Source of the DNA: Pseudarcicella hirudinis
GTDB lineage: Bacteria; Bacteroidota; Bacteroidia; Cytophagales; Spirosomataceae
DNA length: 64,000 nt
NCBI RefSeq assembly: GCF_900115665.1
Contig: NZ_FOXH01000014.1
Location: forward strand, 110,637-174,636
Reading direction: 5' to 3'
The position numbers were made by a program, and so were the translations under genes. Shown piece by piece: positions 54,049-62,700 of this stretch; position 1 is the stretch's first letter, and each line of letters opens with the position of its first letter. The notes under the pieces are model-generated. The model made no database searches. It was not told the origin of the DNA and saw only the letters and a list, made by a program, of their open reading frames with translations.

Positions 54049-54654
54049 TCAAAAGAAAAAAAAGAGCAGAAATAAGGTGATAAATTCAGCTTTCCAGTGA
54101 ATTTTCAACTGTTTTATGGCCATTTGAAGAAGGTTGGAGGCCGTCTGAGGGGCAATTTCCATGATCGTGGCGATTTGTTCACGATCCATGTCCTGAAAAA
54201 ATTTGAGATAGATAACTTCTTTCTGTCTCTTGGGAAGAGAGTCTAATAACAATTTAATCCGCTGACTTTGTACATGAGAAGATTCCGTCTGGATAAATTT
54301 ATCTTCTATTGAAAATTCTATTTCAAAAAGATGCTGGTTTGATTCAGGGGTATCATCAGAAAGACGGATATGAGACATAGTTCTGTGCATTCTTCTGCGT
54401 AAAGAAGCCATCAGATATGGTTTTACCGCAATATCCTCACTTAAATTTGAACGTCTCTCCCAAAGCTGTAAAAACAAATCCTGAATGCAATCTTTTATCC
54501 ACTCTTTATCCTTAGAAAACTTCGTTCCATAATGAAACAAAACACTAAAATGCGAAGTCATCAATTTCTCAAAGGCGACTCTGTCCCCGGAAAGAAATTG
54601 CTTCCAAAGCAAATTATCATTTGATGTTCCTGAATTGAGTTCAGATAAATTCAT
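54049..54654 (-). CDS. ECF-type RNA polymerase sigma-70 factor
   Basis: A 201-residue extracytoplasmic function sigma factor of the FecI-like Bacteroidota group. Region 2 is seen at about 25-95 (WIKDCIQDLFLQLWERR) and region 4 at about 125-190 (LLDSLPKRQKEVIYLKFFQDMDREQIATIM cut to pieces), with the helix-turn-helix near EIAPQTASNLLQMAIKQLK. The C-terminus is hydrophobic (FITLFLLFFFF), which is unusual for a soluble sigma factor and common in this group. It is the first gene of the FecR-SusC-SusD unit on the same strand and most likely drives it, held by FecR until a substrate binds SusC. Confidence 0.93.
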   Translation of the reverse strand: MNLSELNSGTSNDNLLWKQFLSGDRVAFEKLMTSHFSVLFHYGTKFSKDKEWIKDCIQDLFLQLWERRSNLSEDIAVKPYLMASLRRRMHRTMSHIRLSDDTPESNQHLFEIEFSIEDKFIQTESSHVQSQRIKLLLDSLPKRQKEVIYLKFFQDMDREQIATIMEIAPQTASNLLQMAIKQLKIHWKAEFITLFLLFFFF

Positions 54655-54959
54655 AGACTAAACCTCACAAATAGAATTTTGACTACAAATTAAAATACTT
54701 TTTATTGATTTATTACCATTCGCTGTACCCTCCTTTGAAGTTTTTTAGATAATTTCCTAAAAATCAGCCTGAAAGCTTTCAAAAAGTCCCGTTCGGGAGC
54801 TTACATTTTTTACATTCCTATTGAATCAAAAAGATACAATAATGAATTATTTTAAAGCGGTAAGCTGTTTAAATCCCGACCCCTAAGGAGCTTACCGGAT
54901 TCAAACAGCTTACCGCTTTGCCTTTGAATAAAACCTTAGTTTTTTACAGCAGAAAAATA
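54655..54959. other. 305-bp spacer with large inverted repeat
   Basis: Between the sigma gene and the NPP gene (divergent relative to each other's ends: sigma starts at 54654, NPP ends at 54960, both on the minus strand). It contains the 17-bp inverted repeat at 54854-54919 and a further GGAGCTTAC at 54796. No ORF. Confidence 0.6.
54854..54919. repeat. 17-bp perfect inverted repeat with third internal copy
   Basis: Arms AAAGCGGTAAGCTGTTT (54854-54870) and AAACAGCTTACCGCTTT (54903-54919) are perfect complements around a 32-nt loop; the loop itself holds AGCTTACCG (54889-54897), a third copy of the arm core. It follows the NPP gene on the minus strand but lacks a T-run, so it need not be a simple terminator. 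Confidence 0.8.
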
Positions 54960-56312
54960 CTATTTATCTGAGGTTTTCAATAATCCCGGATACAGGCTTC
55001 CATCCAGGTTATTGATCTGAAGATTTAATAATTGAAGCACCAGGGGTGTAATATCCTCAAGTCCCATTACCGGAATGGTCGTTTTGGGCCTTATTCCTGC
55101 TCCATATGCAATGAACCCTGTCTGTATTTCAAAGAAATCCGGGAAAAAACCATGTGTTCCTCCTTTTACGGGTTTCAGGAAAGGTTCCTCGAAAGAGTCT
55201 GTAAAAGTAAATCCCTGAACACCTGTAATTGCCAGTTTTGCTTCAGGGTCAGCCCCGATTGCAGCTAGTTCTTTCTGGGGAATTACCTTAAACATCTTCT
55301 TTACTGATTCAGGCTGGTTTTGTAAAATGCCCTGAACCTGTTTAAAAGTCTGTTCATCATTCTTATCCTTCAGATACAAAAATGCCATTCCTCCCTGTTG
55401 AAGAAAGGTGGCTTTCCAGTTTCCTCTGTCTTTTCTTTTTTCCATCAGACCTGCTTTCACCAGCCAGACATTAGGAGCAAGCTGAGAATGAATATCTACA
55501 AAACCATGATCTCCTACAATAAGGAAGGTGGTACTATCCTTTATTCCGGCACGTTCTGTGGCCTCCACAATTCGTCCGATAGCATTATCAACATTAGCCA
55601 CTGCTTTTGATACACCCGATCCGCTTCTTCCTTCTTTATGCTCAAAATGATCAACATTGAACATATGAACTGTAATCAGATTCGGTTTGTAATTTTCGAT
55701 AATATGGGCGGCCATTCTTGAAATATTTTCGTCCATTGCCAAAAAATCACTATTCATATTCTTACCAGTCAGCTTTCCGGTCGCATTCAGCTCTATTTCT
55801 TCAAACAGACCTTTAGGAGTTGTCATTTGTCTCATCTGAATGATAGGATCCGGTCCCTTGTCATCTCTGAATGTTTCAGGGACATTATAGTCGATACTGG
55901 TAGCTCCGAGTGTAACCGGCCAATGCACAGAGGCAGTTTTAAGGCCTTTTTTCCGGGCAGCATCCCAGATTGTTTCGGCTTTTATCAATTTGGAATCCCA
56001 GTTCCAGCGTCCTGTCTGTCCTGTTGGTTCAAATGGTGTATTATGAAAAATACCATGTTTAACAGGCAATACTCCGGTAATAATTGTAGTATGTGAAGGA
56101 TAGGTAACACTTGGAAAAACACTTCTCACACCATTTGCAGAAGCACCCATAGCAGCCATTTCTTTCAAATTCGGAGTTGGCCACTCATCGTTCCGGTAAA
56201 AATCAGGACGAAAACCGTCAATGCTGATCATTACTACATATTTCGACTTTTGTGCATTGGCAGCAAAAGAGGCAAATATTATGAAAAACAAAAGTTTATG
56301 AAAAAGCTTCAT
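54960..56312 (-). CDS. Nucleotide pyrophosphatase/phosphodiesterase (NPP) family protein
   Basis: A 450-residue exported enzyme of the alkaline phosphatase superfamily. Signal peptide 1-20 (ending ANA). Metal and nucleophile residues are in place: Asp32 (SIDGFRPD), nucleophile Thr70 (FPSVTYPSHTT), Asp and His in NVDHFEH, VGDHGF and GGTHGF. NPP enzymes hydrolyse nucleotide pyrophosphate or phosphodiester bonds and, in some members, phospholipid-type substrates. The gene follows the second Oar-like TonB receptor in the same direction after 44 bp, so both are likely co-expressed. The first Oar-like receptor is similarly coupled to a GDPD. Confidence 0.92.
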   Translation of the reverse strand: MKLFHKLLFFIIFASFAANAQKSKYVVMISIDGFRPDFYRNDEWPTPNLKEMAAMGASANGVRSVFPSVTYPSHTTIITGVLPVKHGIFHNTPFEPTGQTGRWNWDSKLIKAETIWDAARKKGLKTASVHWPVTLGATSIDYNVPETFRDDKGPDPIIQMRQMTTPKGLFEEIELNATGKLTGKNMNSDFLAMDENISRMAAHIIENYKPNLITVHMFNVDHFEHKEGRSGSGVSKAVANVDNAIGRIVEATERAGIKDSTTFLIVGDHGFVDIHSQLAPNVWLVKAGLMEKRKDRGNWKATFLQQGGMAFLYLKDKNDEQTFKQVQGILQNQPESVKKMFKVIPQKELAAIGADPEAKLAITGVQGFTFTDSFEEPFLKPVKGGTHGFFPDFFEIQTGFIAYGAGIRPKTTIPVMGLEDITPLVLQLLNLQINNLDGSLYPGLLKTSDK

Positions 56313-56356
56313 AGATCTGAATAATTAAATTTTTACAATAAAACTGTAAATCAACA

Positions 56357-59300
56357 TTAGAATGAGTATCTCAAGCCCAACTGGATTCTCCACGGAGTTC
56401 CACCAGCACTGGAAATTTTCAGACCTGCACCACTTTCAACATTATAGACATAATTTTTTGTAGCCTGATCGAATGCGGTCATTGTCAGCAAGTTGATATT
56501 ACCATGATTGTAACTTACCCCGAGGTTTTTATCAATTAAATTAAGGAAGTTAAAACAGTCAGCAGAAAGAGAAAGGTTATGTCTCTTTTGAATTCTGAAG
56601 TCTTTGGTTAATCTTAAATCAATTTTATAGTAGAATGGGTTAATACCACCATTACGCTCTGCCACCCTTCCTACATTGCTTCTGATATAATCTTTCACAC
56701 TTTGCGTAATATCAGGATTATCCAATAAAGCCTGCATCCCTTTTCTGATGCTTTCGGGAACTTTTGGGTCATTCGGATCAAAAACATAGGCAAGATCATT
56801 TGTTAGTACAAAGTCACCATTAATACTTTTATTTCCTCCTACGAGAAACGAATAACGGGTTCCGCCAACCCCATTAAAAATTGCACCAAGCTGGAATCCT
56901 TTAATGGTAGGAGTTGCTGCAGAAATAACCAGTTTATCAGAAAAGTGATCATCAGAATAGGAAACACTCTGGTCTCTCGGATCATCCACAACTGGTCGGA
57001 AAGTAGAAGTATTCGCTACACAACAGTTGAAAGAGGAGTTATCTTTGGTATCATTTTTAGTATAACTTACCGTAAAATAACCATCGGTTCCCAATTTCAT
57101 ACTTGCTTCCAGTACTACAGCCCACTGATTCAGTACCCCTGAAGATTCCAGCTCCAATACCCTTCCTATCGCATCTGTTTTACGGCCTTTTGTCCAGTCA
57201 GTTGCTCCATTGGCAGGAATCGTTTCAGCAGGTACATAAACCCCTCTGTTTCCTTCATTGCTCAAACGGAAATACGGCTGATCCACAATATTGCGATCAT
57301 AATAAACATAATTATTTACAGTTTTCGACCAGAGAAGGTTAACGCCTGCTCTGAATCTTGAACTGAAAAAGCGGTTATATGATAAATTGAGTTTATAAAT
57401 AGACGGTACCTGAAAATCGTCACTTACAGCATTGATAGTAGAAACATAGCTTGCTCCGTTAGGAATACCCGGCGCAGTAGAAGGATTATTTCTGTATGAA
57501 ACGAAATCCGGTTTAGGAACTCCGGCACCTGATATGTCAATTGATCCTACCATTGTCCCGCTATTCTGGATATTATTTAACTGAAGGTAGGAAACAGGCT
57601 GAGCCGAGAAAATCCCGCCGCCAAATTTCAAAATGTCCTTTTGTCTTCCGTTGATATCCCAGGTAAGCTGCAAACGAGGCTGAATATTATTGTAATCAGC
57701 AAGTTTATTATTGGTTTTAATCGACAATTTGCTTTCTGTAATCGGGTTGGCATCTCCTTGCTTAAAAAAGATCGTAGCATCATATCTCAATCCGGCCATT
57801 GCTGTTACATTATTAAACGGCGTAAAATCTACCTGTGCAAAAACTGCCAGATCAAGCAACGATTGTTTTACAGCAGGATCAACCAGGGGTACTTCTCTGG
57901 CATATCTGCTCGGTTTCATGTCGATGAAATCCTGCAAACTTGAAAAGAAAAAGCGGCCATTCATTTCATTTACAATTTTGGAGTTCAGAAATGTCAGCAT
58001 GTTATCTGTTCCAAATTTAAAATTCAGATTTCCTCTTCTTAAATAAGTGGTATTGGCAAGTTGAATCGTCTCATCTTTTGTGCTTTCTGTTCCAAAACGC
58101 TGACCACCAAACTGAACCGTTTTAGTTTGAGAAGCATTAGGATTGGCTTCAGTCGGAATAGCTGATTTCACGGTAATAATTGCTCTTGGAATATTTGCAG
58201 ACGGCAGATCAGAATTGACAATGTAATCTCTTGATACATTCTGATACTGAACTTTCAATTCATTGGTAATGTCAGTACCTAAAGAAGACCTTAGTGAAAG
58301 TAATGAGCTGTTTTCTGTTGACTGGAATCCAATCCAGCTTTCCAATAAGTTGATATTAGAGTTATCAGAAGTAGAATTCGGACTCAGCCAGGTAGTCAGG
58401 TTGTTACGGAAAGTCAGTTTATTCTTTTCATTAATTTGCCAGTCGATACGTGCAAACAAAGCATTTGCTACAGTTTCTCTTGAAAAATCGCCATATTGTT
58501 GTGTGTTTTTCATACCGTATTTCTCTCTGGCAACCTGAATTAATTTATCAAGGTTTTCCTTTGAGATACCATAATTCTGTTCCTGAACTCTATCATATAC
58601 AGGTGCAATCTGATAAGGTATGGTTTCATTCTGGCGGTCAAATGCCACGAAGTAATGTAATTTATCCTTGATGAATGCTCCTCCTAAAGAAAAACCATAT
58701 TGTTTCTGATCAAACACGGTAGTTCTGGGTGTTCCGTTGATATTGTATTCACTGGCCATCGGGAATAATTTATTTCCTAAAAAAGTGGCCTGATTAGCCC
58801 TCTGATAAAAAAATGCAGAACCTTCCATGGTATTTGTACCATTTTTGGTAACCGCATTCAGAGATCCCCCACCCTGACGTCCCTGAGTTACATCATAATT
58901 GTTTGTTGAAACCTGGTATTCACGAATAGCTTCCTGGGAAATAGTATATGGACCATTTCCGATAGCACCATTTGTGTACATATTTCTGGCATTAACTCCA
59001 TCAAGCGTCACATTGGTTGAAGAAGACCTTTGACCGCTAAAACTTCCGTCTTTACCCTGAAGAGGAGAAAGCGCTGTTAAAGCAGTAAAGTTTCTCCCCT
59101 CCATTGGTAATTGTTTCATTTGAAGAGAAGTTACGGCAATTGCAGCTCCGGCTCTTTCAGTTTCTTTGTTCACAAATGAATTGGCACTCACAATTACTTC
59201 CGCCAATTCGGTATTTCCCGGTTTCAGGGTAGCATCAATTCTTAATAAATCTCCCTGATTCAGCGCATAATTAGAGAGTTTCTGAGGTTGGTATCCAATA

Positions 59301-59581
59301 AAAGAAATCGTTACTGAATACGGTTTCCCCAAAGGCAGCTGCTGAAGCTGATATTCTCCCTGGCTGTTTGTAATAGTTCCGGTTTGAAAACCTGTCGATT
59401 CATTTTTTACTCTTACAGTAGCACCTGGAATTAATTCTCCCTTTTCATCAAACACTTTTCCGGTAATTGTGGCATCAGTACCTTGTGAAAATGACTTTAA
59501 TGAAAATAAACTCAGCAGCAAAAAAAACAGAACTTTTCCGGGAATTTTGATTCCTGAAAAACAAATTGTACATGTAGGCAT
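56357..59581 (-). CDS. Oar-like TonB-dependent receptor, paralog of 2930-6202
   Basis: A 1074-residue outer-membrane protein. Signal peptide (about 1-33, ending SFSQG), CarboxypepD_reg-like domain (about 38-122), plug (about 130-245, with VSTNNYDVTQGRQGGGS) and barrel with terminal GLRYSF. It shares with the receptor at 2930 the full layout, the GAFIKDKLHYFVAFD block, the ratio of loop lengths and the Asn-Cys-Cys motif (N852-C854) in a late surface segment. It is not a SusC, having no SusD partner. The NPP phosphodiesterase follows 44 bp downstream. Upstream a TAGATTTG (59617-59624) lies at the same distance as in the paralog. Confidence 0.88.
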   Translation of the reverse strand: MPTCTICFSGIKIPGKVLFFLLLSLFSLKSFSQGTDATITGKVFDEKGELIPGATVRVKNESTGFQTGTITNSQGEYQLQQLPLGKPYSVTISFIGYQPQKLSNYALNQGDLLRIDATLKPGNTELAEVIVSANSFVNKETERAGAAIAVTSLQMKQLPMEGRNFTALTALSPLQGKDGSFSGQRSSSTNVTLDGVNARNMYTNGAIGNGPYTISQEAIREYQVSTNNYDVTQGRQGGGSLNAVTKNGTNTMEGSAFFYQRANQATFLGNKLFPMASEYNINGTPRTTVFDQKQYGFSLGGAFIKDKLHYFVAFDRQNETIPYQIAPVYDRVQEQNYGISKENLDKLIQVAREKYGMKNTQQYGDFSRETVANALFARIDWQINEKNKLTFRNNLTTWLSPNSTSDNSNINLLESWIGFQSTENSSLLSLRSSLGTDITNELKVQYQNVSRDYIVNSDLPSANIPRAIITVKSAIPTEANPNASQTKTVQFGGQRFGTESTKDETIQLANTTYLRRGNLNFKFGTDNMLTFLNSKIVNEMNGRFFFSSLQDFIDMKPSRYAREVPLVDPAVKQSLLDLAVFAQVDFTPFNNVTAMAGLRYDATIFFKQGDANPITESKLSIKTNNKLADYNNIQPRLQLTWDINGRQKDILKFGGGIFSAQPVSYLQLNNIQNSGTMVGSIDISGAGVPKPDFVSYRNNPSTAPGIPNGASYVSTINAVSDDFQVPSIYKLNLSYNRFFSSRFRAGVNLLWSKTVNNYVYYDRNIVDQPYFRLSNEGNRGVYVPAETIPANGATDWTKGRKTDAIGRVLELESSGVLNQWAVVLEASMKLGTDGYFTVSYTKNDTKDNSSFNCCVANTSTFRPVVDDPRDQSVSYSDDHFSDKLVISAATPTIKGFQLGAIFNGVGGTRYSFLVGGNKSINGDFVLTNDLAYVFDPNDPKVPESIRKGMQALLDNPDITQSVKDYIRSNVGRVAERNGGINPFYYKIDLRLTKDFRIQKRHNLSLSADCFNFLNLIDKNLGVSYNHGNINLLTMTAFDQATKNYVYNVESGAGLKISSAGGTPWRIQLGLRYSF

Positions 59582-59616
59582 TTTGTGAAATTGATTAAAT
59601 TGAAGATAGTTTCAAA

Positions 59617-59624
59617 CAAATCTA
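59617..59624 (-). promoter_or_regulatory. Candidate -7 element of second Oar-like receptor
   Basis: On the minus strand this reads TAGATTTG, matching TAnnTTTG, 36 nt before the ATG. The paralog has its match at 37 nt. No clear -33 element. Confidence 0.4.
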
Positions 59625-59749
59625 CCCTCTCAAAATTACCTGCCTTTTTATAGGATATTATCTTTGTGTTACCCTATGTATATTTAATTTGCAGTTCATT
59701 CTAATTTATTCCAGGCTACTTTTTTAAAACTTAATGTCAGATTTTAAAG

Positions 59750-62700
59750 TTATTTAATAACATAAAACAATTTTGCTGCTTCAAATTCAGGAGAGATAAG
59801 TTTTAATATATATTGTCCTGTTGTCAGCTCATTTATTAATAATGCATAACGTCTGTCAAGCTTTTCGACAAAACCATCCAAATGTAATTTTCCGTGGAAA
59901 TCATAAATTAAGATTCTGACATTTTCCAGATTATCCGGAGTTTCTATAATCACTTTGTCGCCCGGATTTGGATTCGGATAAATAAACCATTCTCTTTCCG
60001 AAGCATACTTATTTACATATTTAATAACCGATGGAAATGAATAACAGGTAAGCATATTATTTTCTGAAAGCATATATGCTTTCTTCTTTCTTGCTGTATA
60101 TATTCCGGTTTCAACAACTTTCACTACCGAACTGGTGTCTTCCAGCAGTCTGTCTTCAAATTTCCATTCATAACCATTTCCCTCTTCCGCAGATTTTGCT
60201 TCCAGATTATATACTCCGATCACTGATAAAGCCGGAGAAAGTGGTAATGTTTTTACTTCAATTTGAATATCTTCTGATTTGAGTGACCTGCAGCCAAATT
60301 TATTTGTAACTATTAATGAGTAATTACCACTTTTGTTCACAACAATTTTCCGACTGGTATTGCCATTATTCCACAAATATTCCTGTTCTTCTGTTGAGGA
60401 AAGTATTGTCTTGCTGTCAGCGCAAAAGGTTTTATCTCCCATTACAGAGATGACAGGTCTGCCTGGTAAAGGATAGGTAATAATCTTTATGGTATCTGAT
60501 AAAACTGACCAGCAATTATATTCGTTTCCAATACTTAGTACATATTTCCCGCTCGTTCCGACAGAAATAGCCTGTGCTGAATCTCCGGTATTCCATTTAT
60601 AATAAAGCCCGGGACTGGATAACAGTATGGTTTTTCTGCCATCTTCACAAAAATTCAGATCGCCTCTGACAGTCACTTTTGGTTTTTGGGGTTTTCCACG
60701 TACAATTACTGATACAGAATCTGAAACCTCAGATTTGCAGCCAAATACATTTTCTGTAAAAAGGCTGTATTTCCCGGCTTTTTCAACAATAATTGCACGA
60801 ATTGTATCTCCTGTATTCCAATGATATTTAAATGCTTCAGCGGAATACAATTTCATTGCTTCTCCATCACACAGATCCAGGCTATGATTGGCTGAAATAA
60901 TAGGTTTTGAAGGCAGTGGATTGATTTTAACAATTAAGTTTTCAGAAACCGGAGAGATGCAATTATTGAGATCTTTTATGCTGAGGCTGATACTTTCAAA
61001 GCCACTTTTCTGACCGGAAATAACATTTTCAAAGTGGTTTTTTCCATGATCCGACCATAAATAGGTTATTTCAGGCAAGGAATCCGTTCTGATTGTCAGT
61101 TTTTCTCCAACACATATTTCAGGTTTGCCAATACTGTTGATTTCAGGTTTATGAGGTAATGGAAAAACGATTATTTCTTTCGAACTTTCATGAGAAATAC
61201 AACCATTCCCATCTTTGATCGTAAGGCTGAACCAATCGGATTTATTACCTGCTTTAATACTTCTGGATTGAGATTTTAATCCGTTTTTACTATTCCATTC
61301 ATATCCATAGGCAAAATTAGTTGTCAGCTCCGGGCTGACTCCGTCACTACAGAACTTATCGTTTCCATTTATAATAATCTGAGGCGCAGCAGGTTTTGGT
61401 AATATATTGACAAGAACAGGATTAGATGCGTTAGATGTACACCCCAGATAATTCACCACTATTAATTCATACCGGCCGGATTCTCCGGTGGCAATATTTT
61501 CATAATAACTAATAAGCCTTCCGTCTTTATACCATCTGTTTTCCCTGCTGTCTGAAGGTACAACAGCCTTAATATTCACACTATTCCCCTCACAAACTGT
61601 AGATTTACCTTCTGCAAAAATAGAAGGAGAAGCAGGCTTTTGTACCACGTTGATTCTTACCTGCGGAGATTCAGCCGTACAACCATCACTCGACACTATC
61701 ACTGAATAATTACCTGATTCCCTTGCTATAAATTCTCTTTGATTTCCATCTATGATTCTTCCTTCTTTTTTCCATTGGTAAGCTTTAATTTCGGCTGAAC
61801 CACTTGCCCTGATTACAGCAAAACTCCCCTCGCATATTTCAGTATTTCCAAGTACTTCTGTTCTGTTATCAGGAAAATCTTTCAGGGTAATAAAACCTCT
61901 TACTCTCGGACTGGGAACTCCATTTACAATACATTCAACATAAACATCTGAGCTTATGGTAATCGGTCCGACCATGATAGAAAAGTCTTTGCTAAATGGT
62001 TTTTCGTCTTTTATTGCCCAATACCAGTTGATTTCACCCGCACAACTGCTGGCAGATAATGAAGCCATATTTCCTGAACCACAAACAATGGCGGATTTTA
62101 CCTGAGGAGCTTGTGGAGCTGGTATAAAAAACACATTTACTTCTGTTAATTCACTTAAACAGCCATCCCCTACGCATTGGGCATAATATTTGGCAGGGCT
62201 TGTTATTTCCGGAGTGCTGTATGTAAATGAGTTGATCAGAAATTGAAGATTGACATCATACCAATTAACTCCAGAGCCATTACAATTAGTCGCAACCAGT
62301 GTGACAGAACCTGAGCCTTTTACTGTTTCGGAGGCTACAACAGGTTTCGAGAGAGTCGATCGACTCACGGTAATACCCGATTTTCCCTGACAACCAGCAG
62401 CATCTTCAACCTCCAGTATATATTCACCGGGATCATTTACAGACAAGGTCTGGTTTTGGCTGATAATATTCTGACTTTTAAGCCATTTATAAGAAAACGG
62501 AGCGATTCCGGATGTAACTGAAGGGGATAAAATAACCTCATTATTACCCGAATTACCGCAAAGACTTCCTTTACTCAGAATCTGAACCTGCAAATCACAA
62601 TTCCGAACTCCGATACTTGCTGTAGCAGAAGCCTGACAACCTTTTGAATCTATTATTTTTAGTTTAATCAGATCAGGGGTGGTAAATCCGGTAAATTTAG

